In this document: one piece after another, positions 51,654 through 59,116 of the stretch
Layout: each line of letters starts with the position of its first letter
How positions within the stretch are numbered: position 1 is the stretch's first letter
Assembly: GCA_013360445.1 (NCBI GenBank)
Contig: JABWBP010000011.1
Location: 1-64,000 of the forward strand
Source of the DNA: Calditrichaceae bacterium
GTDB taxonomy: Bacteria > Calditrichota > Calditrichia > RBG-13-44-9 > J075
DNA length: 64,000 bases
Reading direction: 5' to 3'
Notes under the pieces: model-generated
Told to the model about the DNA's origin: nothing
The model's input: only the letters and a program-made list of their open reading frames with translations
Database searches by the model: none
Translations under genes and position numbers: made by a program

Positions 51654-52604
51654 ATGTCTGGGAATAAGACATGTACGAATTGTCAGGCTGAAAACGATTC
51701 TTCAGCAAAATTTTGTTTTAACTGCGGAGGTGAATTACCGGCAAAAACCTCATCGCTGGGAACATGCAAGAACTGCAATTTTGAAAACCCCGATGATGCT
51801 AAATTTTGCGCTTCCTGCGGTGCTTCGCTTTCTGGCGGAATTACGACCGCCAAACCCTCACCAAAACAACCGGCGAAGCAAAAAAAGAAGCCAAAATCAA
51901 AAACATCAAATTTTGTAAAACAAAAACCTCGAAAGATGAAGAAATCCAAAAGATTTCGGGATCCCCTTACAATTGGATTGCTTATCGTCAGCGTGATTAT
52001 AATAATAGTCTTTTACGCAAATTACGTTAAGCGGGGAATAGAGCTAACCGATCCTTACGTGGAGCAAAAAACCAACAACGTAGAATTAGAGAATAAAGTG
52101 CTGGCGGTGGCTTCCAAATTCGTCTGCGCCTGCGGCAGTTGCCCCAAAGAGCCTTTGGAAACGTGCAGTTGTCCTACCGCGCGAAAGGAGCGGGATTTTA
52201 TTCGCGATGCCCTTTACAGCGGGATGGATGAGGGTAACGTGATAACCACGCTCAACAACAGATACGGCGGGATCGAATCTGAATTTGAAGCACAATACGG
52301 GAGCGGAAAGGTGAACCTGAACCTGCCGCAAAATACCGGGCAAAATTTACTGCTCGATCCTCCCGGTGATAGCGGAGATGCCAGCCAGTTTGCCAGTTTT
52401 GCCAATCGCATGGAAATCATCTCCCATTTTACCTGCCCTTGCGGCCAGTGCACGATGGATGAATTAAAAGACTGCGACTGCGACCATCCGCGCGGGGCAA
52501 AGGAAGTTAAAAGATTCATTGATGAAAAAATTGGCGAAGGCAACCTGACAGTTGCCCAGGTAATTGAGCTCGTAGATAATAAATATGGTGGAAAAATCCG
52601 TTAA
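51654..52604 (+). CDS. Double zinc-ribbon membrane protein with two CcmH-like Cys domains
   Basis: 316 residues. Two N-terminal zinc ribbons (CTNC ... CFNC and CKNC ... CASC, within residues 5-58), a basic linker, one membrane helix (about 102-120), then two similar periplasmic domains. Each has FVCACGSC.. / FTCPCGQC.., a second Cys pair (CSC / CDC) and a helical tail ending in NNRYGG / DNKYGG. The helix plus YGG ending is how CcmH/NrfF domains end. I infer a CcmH-related thiol or metal protein working with CcmF. The cytoplasmic zinc ribbons are unusual for CcmH. AGG precedes the ATG. Confidence 0.65.
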   Translation: MSGNKTCTNCQAENDSSAKFCFNCGGELPAKTSSLGTCKNCNFENPDDAKFCASCGASLSGGITTAKPSPKQPAKQKKKPKSKTSNFVKQKPRKMKKSKRFRDPLTIGLLIVSVIIIIVFYANYVKRGIELTDPYVEQKTNNVELENKVLAVASKFVCACGSCPKEPLETCSCPTARKERDFIRDALYSGMDEGNVITTLNNRYGGIESEFEAQYGSGKVNLNLPQNTGQNLLLDPPGDSGDASQFASFANRMEIISHFTCPCGQCTMDELKDCDCDHPRGAKEVKRFIDEKIGEGNLTVAQVIELVDNKYGGKIR

Positions 52605-52618
52605 AGGAGACAAAACAA

Positions 52619-53311
52619 ATGGCTAATTTCTGTACTGAATGCGGAAAAGCAGTGCAGCCCAATGCAAACTTTTGTGATAACTGCGGAACGAAGCTAATTC
52701 AGGTTGAACAACCTGCGAGTTCTCGCAAGGATGCTCGTTTTGAGGAAAAGCGGGCGCGGGTGCTGGGCCAGAACCAGTCCAACACCAAGCCCAAATTCGT
52801 GTTCCTGGGGGTGGCCGGGATCATACTGGTATTCGGCCTGCTAACCCTGTTTAACAGCCTGCCTTCTCAGGCCAATCCTGTTATTGAACAACAACCGGTT
52901 GTTACGGGAGGAGTACAATATCCCCAATCTCCCACCGAAATGAGGCCGGTTCAGGCAAAAACCGAAAACGGTAAAATTCTGCTACCCTTAGAAACCGTTT
53001 TGGAAAAGAAATTTGTGGCTTTTGATTATCAATCTCCCCGGGGAGTGATTCCCTTGCTGGCCTATGTTTCTCCCGGTGGCAAAGTGGTAACCGCGGTCAG
53101 TATGTGCGAACCCTGCAACTCCACCCGTTTCCACATCCGTTCAGATGAATTGATCTGCAATTCCTGTGGCACTACCTGGGAGCTGGCCAACCTAAGCGGT
53201 GTCAGCGGCGCCTGCCAAAAATACCCGCCCGATCCGCTGCCCAGCACCATTACCGGCAACGAGATTCAAATTGATGAGGCTATCGTGGCGAGTTGGACAC
53301 CGCGGAAGTGA
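52619..53311 (+). CDS. Zinc-ribbon protein with DUF2318 domain
   Basis: 230 residues: a cytoplasmic zinc ribbon (CTECG ... CDNCG, 5-24), a membrane helix (about 61-80) and a periplasmic DUF2318 domain (about 115-228) with CEPCNST, CNSCGTTW and GACQKYPPDPLP. DUF2318 proteins are encoded with Ftr1/P19-type iron or copper transport and FtsX-like ABC genes, and are thought to bind metal or carry electrons. It shares its N-terminal plan with the preceding gene, 14 bp away, so the pair arose from a common design. GGAGA precedes the ATG. Confidence 0.82.
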   Translation: MANFCTECGKAVQPNANFCDNCGTKLIQVEQPASSRKDARFEEKRARVLGQNQSNTKPKFVFLGVAGIILVFGLLTLFNSLPSQANPVIEQQPVVTGGVQYPQSPTEMRPVQAKTENGKILLPLETVLEKKFVAFDYQSPRGVIPLLAYVSPGGKVVTAVSMCEPCNSTRFHIRSDELICNSCGTTWELANLSGVSGACQKYPPDPLPSTITGNEIQIDEAIVASWTPRK

Positions 53312-53329
53312 AATTAAAATTTGACAGGA

Positions 53330-53447
53330 TCAACAGGATTTGATGAATCGCGGATTGCGGATTTGGGATTTCGGAATGATTTGTTAAATCCACGATCCGC
53401 ATTCCCAAATCCGAAGTCCGAAATCTAATCAAATCCTGTCAGAGAAC
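53330..53447. repeat. Large imperfect inverted repeat (intergenic, MITE-like)
   Basis: The left arm begins GACAGGAT ... ATTTGAT ... GCGGATTTGGGATTTCGG; the right arm mirrors it with CCAAATCCGAAGTCCGAAAT ... AATCAAATCCTGTC. The whole gap between the DUF2318 and permease genes can fold into one long stem. A related GACAGGATTTAGAAG fragment occurs at 57050. It looks like a dispersed non-coding repeat. Confidence 0.65.
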
Positions 53448-53463
53448 TGAGGATGAATGAAGC

Positions 53464-54621
53464 ATGAAACTGTGTGATATTTCTCTCAACAGCCTGTGGC
53501 GGCGGAAGACGCGAATGCTGTTTTTGCTGATCGGGTTGACCATTGCGATCAGCACCGTTGTGATACTGGTAAACGTTTCCCGGGCCATGAACGCTGACAT
53601 CGCCAAAAAATTAGATGAATATGGGGCCAATATCCTTATCGTCCCCAATTCCGATGAGTTGTCTCTCTCCTACGGAGGAATGACCGTTTCCGGTCTCTCG
53701 GTGGATCAAAAAGCGCTTAATGACCAGGATATTCAAAAAATTCGCACTATCAAGAACAAAGAGAACATCAGCATTGTGGCGCCCAAACTGTTGAGCGTGG
53801 CCGAAGTGCAGGCCAAAACGGTCATGGTGGTTGGGGTTGATTTTGATTCCGAAACCGCTTTGAAAAAATGGTGGAAAATTATCGGCGTGAAACCGGGTGA
53901 TGAATGGGAAGCCATCATCGGCAGTGAGGTGAAGCAGAAGTTGAATCTTGGCCTGAACCAAACCATTCAATTGAAGGGCGAGACTTTTAAGATCGCCGGA
54001 ATTTTGGAAGAAACCGGTTCCCAGGATGACGGGTTGATCTTCATCGATTTAAAGAAGGCGCAATCGTTGTTCCATAAACCGGCTTCCGTCAGCCTGATTG
54101 AGGTTGCGGCGTTGTGTTACGACTGCCCCATCGAGGAAATTGTCGCCCAGACCTCGGAAAAACTTCCCGGCGCCAAAGTCACCGCCATCCGCCAATCCAT
54201 CGAAACCAAGATGGAAACCATGCACCGCTTTGAGCATTTTTCCCTGGGAATTTCGGCGGTAATCCTGGTAATCGGCGCGCTGATTGCCTTCACAACCATG
54301 AGCGCCTCGGTCAATGAGCGCAAGAAAGAGATCGGGGTGTTCCGTTCCATCGGGTTCCGGCAGCGGCACATCATGCAGATCATCTTTTTAGAAGCGTTGA
54401 TCCTCAGCGGGATTGCCGGATTGGCGGGATACCTGCTGGGCTGGTTTGTGGCCGTTAACGCTGCCCCGCTGGTAGGCGCAGAAACCCTGACAATACCCGT
54501 TGACAGCGTAATGCTGCTAATGGCCCTGGGCCTCTCCCTGCTAACCGGGGTTGGCGCAACCGTGCACCCGGCAGTTAAAGCCGCCCGCCTGGACCCGACT
54601 GTGGCCCTGCGGGCATTATAA
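53464..54621 (+). CDS. FtsX-like ABC transporter permease (MacB type)
   Basis: 385 residues with four membrane helices: one at the N-terminus (about 18-38) and three at the C-terminus (about 262-283, 311-335, 345-366), separated by a periplasmic MacB-type domain. The stretch ASVNERKKEIGVFRSIGFR is the coupling segment of FtsX permeases. A pair of cysteines in ALCYDCP may be functional. With the ATPase that follows it makes a MacB/Lol-like mechanotransmission transporter; the DUF2318 neighbour parallels iron/copper loci. Confidence 0.88.
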   Translation: MKLCDISLNSLWRRKTRMLFLLIGLTIAISTVVILVNVSRAMNADIAKKLDEYGANILIVPNSDELSLSYGGMTVSGLSVDQKALNDQDIQKIRTIKNKENISIVAPKLLSVAEVQAKTVMVVGVDFDSETALKKWWKIIGVKPGDEWEAIIGSEVKQKLNLGLNQTIQLKGETFKIAGILEETGSQDDGLIFIDLKKAQSLFHKPASVSLIEVAALCYDCPIEEIVAQTSEKLPGAKVTAIRQSIETKMETMHRFEHFSLGISAVILVIGALIAFTTMSASVNERKKEIGVFRSIGFRQRHIMQIIFLEALILSGIAGLAGYLLGWFVAVNAAPLVGAETLTIPVDSVMLLMALGLSLLTGVGATVHPAVKAARLDPTVALRAL

Positions 54622-54657
54622 AATTTTCAAACAGGATGAAATGGAAAGAGAAATTTT

Positions 54658-55377
54658 ATGAACCTGATTTATGTTGAAAACCTGATAAAAGAATATCATA
54701 GCGGAGAAGAATCGGTCGCAGCGGTGGATAACATTTCATTCAGCATTGATTTGGGCGAGTTTGTGGCGGTTGTCGGGCCATCCGGCTCCGGTAAAAGCAC
54801 CTTGCTGACCGTTCTCGGCGGCCTGACCCATCCCACCGGCGGGCAGGTTGTGATCGATGAGATAGATGTGTATGCCCTCACTGCCGAGCAGCGGGCGGAT
54901 TTCCGCAAGGAGTATATCGGTTTCGTGTTCCAATCTTTCCACTTGATACCTTATCTCAATGTGCTGGAAAACGTGATGATTCCTTTGGCAGTAGTGGATG
55001 CTCCCGGTGCGGAAAAAACCGAAATCGCCCTGGGGCTGCTGGAAAAAGTTAGTCTGGCCGACAAAGCCCGCCGTCTTCCCGATGAGTTGAGCGGTGGGGA
55101 ACAAGAACGGGTGGCCATTGCCCGGGCGCTGGTGAACAATCCCCCGATCATCCTGGCGGATGAACCCACCGGCAACCTGGACAGCACCACCAGCCACAGC
55201 ATCATGGCGCTTTTCCGGCATCTGAATGAGGAAGGGCAGAGCATCGTCATGGTTACCCACAACCCGGAGAATCTGACTTATGCCGGGCGGTTTATCACCC
55301 TACGGGATGGTAAAATTGCCCAAAACTCTGAAGCCCTTAAACAGCCGCTCATAGAGAGAATTCCAATTAACAATTAA
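54658..55377 (+). CDS. ABC transporter ATPase (LolD/MacB type)
   Basis: 239 residues with Walker A GPSGSGKST (about 38-46), Q-loop FVFQSFHLIP, signature LSGGEQERVAIARAL, Walker B ILADEPTGNLD and the H-switch MVTHNP. The signature and DEPTGNLD wording is that of the LolD/MacB subfamily that powers FtsX-like permeases. It starts 36 bp after the permease gene. Confidence 0.92.
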   Translation: MNLIYVENLIKEYHSGEESVAAVDNISFSIDLGEFVAVVGPSGSGKSTLLTVLGGLTHPTGGQVVIDEIDVYALTAEQRADFRKEYIGFVFQSFHLIPYLNVLENVMIPLAVVDAPGAEKTEIALGLLEKVSLADKARRLPDELSGGEQERVAIARALVNNPPIILADEPTGNLDSTTSHSIMALFRHLNEEGQSIVMVTHNPENLTYAGRFITLRDGKIAQNSEALKQPLIERIPINN

Positions 55378-55415
55378 CCCAATTAACCATGTTTTAAACC
55401 AACAGGAGAACAATT

Positions 55416-55964
55416 ATGAACAGAATATTAGTTGTGCTATTGATGACCGCCGCCATTTTTTTTACCGCCCACGCTGGGAATACCGGCGCGGAGGATAAAG
55501 CAAAAAATATCCCGCCTGAGTTTCGCAGTGGATTAACCGAGGCTGTCAAGGTTTATTATGAAATAACTCAGGCATTTGCAGCGGATGACGGCAAAACAGC
55601 CGTAGAAAAAACGGCGGCGTTCAAAAAGAACCTTGCCGGTATTAAAGCCGGTTCACTTTCCGAAGAAATGCAGGCCGGCTGGAATCAACAACTCGGAGAT
55701 TTGCAAAAAGAGGCCGACAATCTGGTTGCCGCGAAGGAACTGGTCGGCCAGAGAACAGCATTTCTACAAATCTCCGAAACGCTCATCGAAGCGGTAAAAG
55801 TTTACGGGCCTTTGGAAATCGGAACCTACCTCTATCACTGCCCGATGGCGTTAACTTCCGGCGGCCATTGGTTGACTCCCACCAAAGAGGTCGCTAATCC
55901 GTATCTCGGAAAAGAGATGCCAACCTGCGGCACATTGGTGGAAGATATTGAGTCCAAAAACTAA
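55416..55964 (+). CDS. Exported DUF3347 protein
   Basis: 182 residues: a signal peptide (about 1-20, ending AHA), helical body, and a C-terminal motif TYLYHCPMALTSGGHW ... NPYLGKEMPTCG. This is the DUF3347 signature, a domain found alone or fused to CusB-like adaptors and presumed to bind copper through the His/Cys/Met residues seen here. Last gene of the second block, followed by a terminator. AGGAGAAC precedes the ATG. Confidence 0.82.
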   Translation: MNRILVVLLMTAAIFFTAHAGNTGAEDKAKNIPPEFRSGLTEAVKVYYEITQAFAADDGKTAVEKTAAFKKNLAGIKAGSLSEEMQAGWNQQLGDLQKEADNLVAAKELVGQRTAFLQISETLIEAVKVYGPLEIGTYLYHCPMALTSGGHWLTPTKEVANPYLGKEMPTCGTLVEDIESKN

Positions 55965-56101
55965 AGCCAGTAACGGACATGAGCCAACAAAACCAGCAAA
56001 CCTCGCGATTCTGGTTGATTGCTGTCTCTACCGCTTCTGATCTCGTAAGGATAAAGAAACTTCTCAAAGCCAACACTCATACTCTCCCCAAACCCCACCT
56101 C

Positions 56102-56145
56102 AAATCCGCGCTTCGGAGAGATCTCTGGAGCGCGGATTTTCATTT
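56102..56145 (+). terminator. Terminator after the second block
   Basis: An 11-bp stem AAATCCGCGCT / AGCGCGGATTT (56102-56112 with 56129-56139), with a small inner palindrome (AGAGATCTCT), followed by TCATTT. It lies 137 bp after the DUF3347 stop. A 62-codon frame across this area is best explained as terminator DNA. Confidence 0.65.
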
Positions 56146-56160
56146 CCGGCTAAAATACTT

Positions 56161-56198
56161 TGTATAATATTCTACAACCCCCTGTAGAATATTATTGA
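56161..56198 (+). promoter_or_regulatory. Paired activator sites (UAS) of the third block
   Basis: TGTATAATATTCTACA (56161-56176) and TGTAGAATATTATTGA (56183-56198), centres 22 bp apart, the same spacing as at 39615. They lie 89 bp upstream of the third sigma-54 promoter. Confidence 0.78.
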
Positions 56199-56286
56199 TT
56201 CCTGAAGAAGTCAACCAGCGAATCCGTGCAACTAATAACAACTCAACTCCTTGTTTTATTAGGTATTAGTAGCCAATTTACTAAAC

Positions 56287-56301
56287 TGGCACGTCCTTTG
56301 A
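56287..56301 (+). promoter_or_regulatory. Sigma-54 (-24/-12) promoter, third block
   Basis: TGGCAC-GTCCT-TTGA, about 100 bp upstream of the ICMT-like gene. Identical at the -24 hexamer and -12 tetranucleotide to the promoters at 39788 and 46841. Confidence 0.8.
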
Positions 56302-56402
56302 CTCATCCTTCATAGAAAAACTTCTGTTTGGGTTTAGAAGGAGGATAGTAAACAACTTTTGTTCAAACAAATTTAAATTTCAAGGCCGAAAGGAAATAAA
56401 CC

Positions 56403-57041
56403 ATGCACGAATCTTACGACTACGGAATCTGGTCAATGGTCATTTTTAACGTGATCTTGTTCGGGGCGTTTGTTCTGGGATTTATTCGCCCGAAGAAGAA
56501 GTACGAATGGCGCACCCTGGGCGTATTCCTTGCCTTCATCATCGCCTTATTCACGGAGATGTATGGTTTTCCGTTGACCATCTATGTTCTTATCTCCCTT
56601 TTGGGAGACAAGGTCGGCATTGCCGATCCCTTTCAACATGTCAACGGCCACCTGTTGGGGACCCTCTTCGGCGCTCCGGAATGGGCGAAATTGATTATTT
56701 GCCAGATTGGCGGGTTCGTCATGTTAATCGGTTTATTTTTGATGGGAAAGGGCTGGAGGCAGATCCATGAAGCAAAAGGCGAATTGGTAACGGATGGGAT
56801 ATATGCTTTTATACGCCATCCGCAGTACTCCGGCCTTTTTCTCATCACGATTGGGATGTTAATTCAATGGCCGACGCTTATCACCCTGCTGATGTGGCCC
56901 ATCCTCATGTATGCCTACCATCGCCTGGCGATGCGGGAAGAAAGAGCAGTGGAAGCACAGTTCGGAGAAGCTTATCGCCAATACAAGGTGAGGGTTCCCG
57001 CTTTTATCCCCCGCTTTAACAGGCAAGAAGTAACTGTTTAA
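56403..57041 (+). CDS. Isoprenylcysteine carboxyl methyltransferase (ICMT)/PEMT-like membrane protein
   Basis: 212 residues, five or six membrane helices. The C-terminal half has the SAM-binding pattern of the ICMT/phospholipid methyltransferase family: GIYAFIRHPQYSGLFLITIG and REERAVEAQFGEAYRQYKVRVPAFIP. The acceptor is unknown; bacterial members are often found with metal-resistance genes. First gene of the third sigma-54 block. Confidence 0.85.
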   Translation: MHESYDYGIWSMVIFNVILFGAFVLGFIRPKKKYEWRTLGVFLAFIIALFTEMYGFPLTIYVLISLLGDKVGIADPFQHVNGHLLGTLFGAPEWAKLIICQIGGFVMLIGLFLMGKGWRQIHEAKGELVTDGIYAFIRHPQYSGLFLITIGMLIQWPTLITLLMWPILMYAYHRLAMREERAVEAQFGEAYRQYKVRVPAFIPRFNRQEVTV

Positions 57042-57093
57042 AAAAAATTGACAGGATTTAGAAGATAAACAAGATAAAATGAAAGGTGATATC

Positions 57094-57645
57094 ATGAACC
57101 GCATTCAACCTTATCCAATTGCCCTGGCGCTGACCTTTATTTTCTCAATTTTGTACCTGATCTGTGTAGTATTTCATCTGTTGGTGCCGGAAGGAGGCCT
57201 GACCATGAAGCAGGGATGGGAGTGGCTGCTCCCGGGTTTTCATTGGCTTACCCCCGGTAGCTTTGTGTTAGGATGGCTGGAGATCATCCTGGGGAGTTTC
57301 TACACCGCTTATATAGTGATCCCACTCTATAATTATTTGATTCGGAAAACTTCATCACAAGAAGGAAGAAATATCATGAGCAAATTACAATTTAAACCAG
57401 TCGCCCTGGCGTTAACGGTCTTTGGGCTGATCACTTACATCCTGTGCATTGTCTTCGATCTGGTCTTTCCCCAGTGGGCGATGTATAAATTCTGGGAAAT
57501 TCTCCTGCCCGGATTCACCTGGATAAGCTGGGGCAGTTTCTTTATTGGAGTGCTGGGTATTATCGTTTATGGGCTTTACATCGCCGCAGTGTTTGTACCC
57601 ATTTACAACTACTTCCAGAAGGGCACTTACCCGGAGATGAAATAA
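57094..57645 (+). CDS. Duplicated DUF5676-type membrane protein
   Basis: 183 residues formed by two similar halves. The first has PIALALTFIFSILYLICVVFHLLVP and LLPGFHWLTPGSFVLGWLEIILG; the second has PVALALTVFGLITYILCIVFDLVFP and LLPGFTWISWGSFFIGVLGIIVYG. Each half has two membrane helices, the size and pattern of single DUF5676 proteins (about 90 residues), which often sit beside copper genes. This one is a fused tandem duplication. The ATG at 57094 follows AAAGGTG. It ends 1 bp before the next gene. Confidence 0.78.
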   Translation: MNRIQPYPIALALTFIFSILYLICVVFHLLVPEGGLTMKQGWEWLLPGFHWLTPGSFVLGWLEIILGSFYTAYIVIPLYNYLIRKTSSQEGRNIMSKLQFKPVALALTVFGLITYILCIVFDLVFPQWAMYKFWEILLPGFTWISWGSFFIGVLGIIVYGLYIAAVFVPIYNYFQKGTYPEMK

Positions 57646-57646
57646 A

Positions 57647-58358
57647 ATGTCTGGCAACTATATATGGTTCATCTGGTCGCTTGGTTTAGTGGTAATCTGG
57701 TTGATTGTATTCATCTTCTACCGGAAAGCGCGAAAGCGGATGTTCTGGGCCAGTCTATTGACAATGCCTTTTGGGTTAACCGAGCCGCTGTTCGTCCCGG
57801 AATACTGGCATCCTCCGTCTCTCTTCGATTTGGCGCATCGAACCGGTTTTGACATCGAAAGCCTGATCTTCTGTTTCGGGATTGGCGGTTTGGGCGTCGT
57901 GCTATACGATCTGATCTTTAAAGTGGAGCACAAAGAGATGAGCGCAGCGGAAAAGCATCATCGCCGGCATCGTTTTCATATTTGGACCCTGCTATTGCCG
58001 GTGATTATTTTCCCACTGCTATATGTCTTTATCCCCTGGAATGTCATTTATAGCGCCATGCTCTCCATGCTTTTGGCCGGGTTAGCCGCGCTGTGGTGCC
58101 GTCCGGACCTTAAATCCAAAATCTGGGGTCGGCGGGCTGCTTTTCCTGGTGTTCTACGCGGTGTATTTCCTGTCCCTGGCGTTGCTCACTCTCGGCTACG
58201 TGGAGAAAGTGTGGACGCTCTCCGCCATCTCCGGCATCGAGATCATCGGCATTCCCGTGGAAGAACTGGTCTTCGCCTTTACGTTCGGGATGCTCTGGTC
58301 TAGCTATTATGAGCATTTAACCTGGCGAAAAATAAAACCGGCAGCAGGTCACCATTAA
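57647..58358 (+). pseudogene. Lycopene-cyclase-domain membrane protein, frameshifted
   Basis: Two overlapping frames together encode one protein of about 236 residues. The first (from 57647) has five or six membrane helices with TMPFGLTEPLFVPEYW and FDIESLIFCFGIGGLG; the end (GIPVEELVFAFTFGMLW) lies in the next frame. Reading is restored if one G is removed from the GGGG run at 58125-58128, giving IWVGGLLFLVFYAVYF across the join. The layout matches carotenoid (CarR-type) lycopene cyclase domains. It is either a true inactivation or a homopolymer sequencing error; the rest is well preserved, so an error or very recent change is likely. Confidence 0.75.
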
Positions 58359-58376
58359 CTACCGGAGTCCGGTATC

Positions 58377-58883
58377 ATGGAATCAAAGTTCTTAAAGCAT
58401 GCTTTGGGAAAAAATCGCGTTGATAACAGCGCGCAGCAAAATCCCGAATCCCGGAAGTCACGGCGGTCATTTCTGAACATCCTCCTGGGAGGCAGCTTAA
58501 CAGCATTTATTGCATCAGTACTTTACCCGGCCTTCCGTTTTCTGACGCCTCCCGGGGATATCGGCGAACCGGTTACCACCTCAGTAATGGCCGGCAGCGT
58601 AGTTGAGTTAAAACCGGATAGCGGGAAAATCATCAAGTTTGGCAGGCAGCCGGTTATCCTTATCAGAACCGATAGCGGCGATATACGAGCGTTCAGCGCT
58701 ATTTGCACCCACTTAGACTGTATCGTGCAGTACCGCAGCGATTTCAAACACATCTGGTGCGCCTGCCACAACGGACATTATAACTTGAATGGGGTGAACA
58801 TTGCCGGTCCCCCGCCGCGTCCTTTAGCACCGTTCAAAGTGAATATTAAAGAGGATAAAATATTCGTCTCGAAAGAGGCCTGA
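58377..58883 (+). CDS. Rieske [2Fe-2S] protein
   Basis: 168 residues: a twin-Arg-like KSRRSFLN segment before one membrane helix (about 36-56), which suggests Tat export, then a Rieske fold with cluster motifs CTHLDC and CACHNGHY that supply two Cys and two His plus the stabilising disulfide cysteines. It resembles the iron-sulfur subunit of quinol-cytochrome c/b6f complexes, but no cytochrome b gene is adjacent. A stand-alone electron carrier in the metal locus is possible. Confidence 0.9.
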   Translation: MESKFLKHALGKNRVDNSAQQNPESRKSRRSFLNILLGGSLTAFIASVLYPAFRFLTPPGDIGEPVTTSVMAGSVVELKPDSGKIIKFGRQPVILIRTDSGDIRAFSAICTHLDCIVQYRSDFKHIWCACHNGHYNLNGVNIAGPPPRPLAPFKVNIKEDKIFVSKEA

Positions 58884-58908
58884 TCAACTACTTTCAAGGA
58901 GATATGCC

Positions 58909-59091
58909 ATGTCAGACGCAATAATCTATATCATCTTGTTTGCCCTGCTGATGTTTCTCATGCATCGCGGTCACGGCGGCATGGGTGGCTGCGGTGGGCA
59001 TTCCCACCAGGGCCATTCAGATAAAAAAACGGATGAAGAAAGTGATGACCCGGTTGAGAAAAACAGTTCGGAACACCGGCATCACCATTAG
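58909..59091 (+). CDS. Small His-rich single-helix membrane peptide
   Basis: 60 residues: one membrane helix (3-18) and a tail with HRGHGGMGGCGGHSHQGHS and a final HRHHH. The Gly/His/Met/Cys tail should bind soft or borderline metal ions. AAGGAG precedes the ATG. No named family beyond small copper-locus membrane peptides. Confidence 0.75.
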   Translation: MSDAIIYIILFALLMFLMHRGHGGMGGCGGHSHQGHSDKKTDEESDDPVEKNSSEHRHHH

Positions 59092-59116
59092 AACAATCAA
59101 CAACAGGAGAAAAATT

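Noticed and set aside
55979-56167. 62-codon plus-strand frame after the DUF3347 gene
   Set aside because: It spans the terminator stem and reaches the activator sites; the sequence is explained by those elements.
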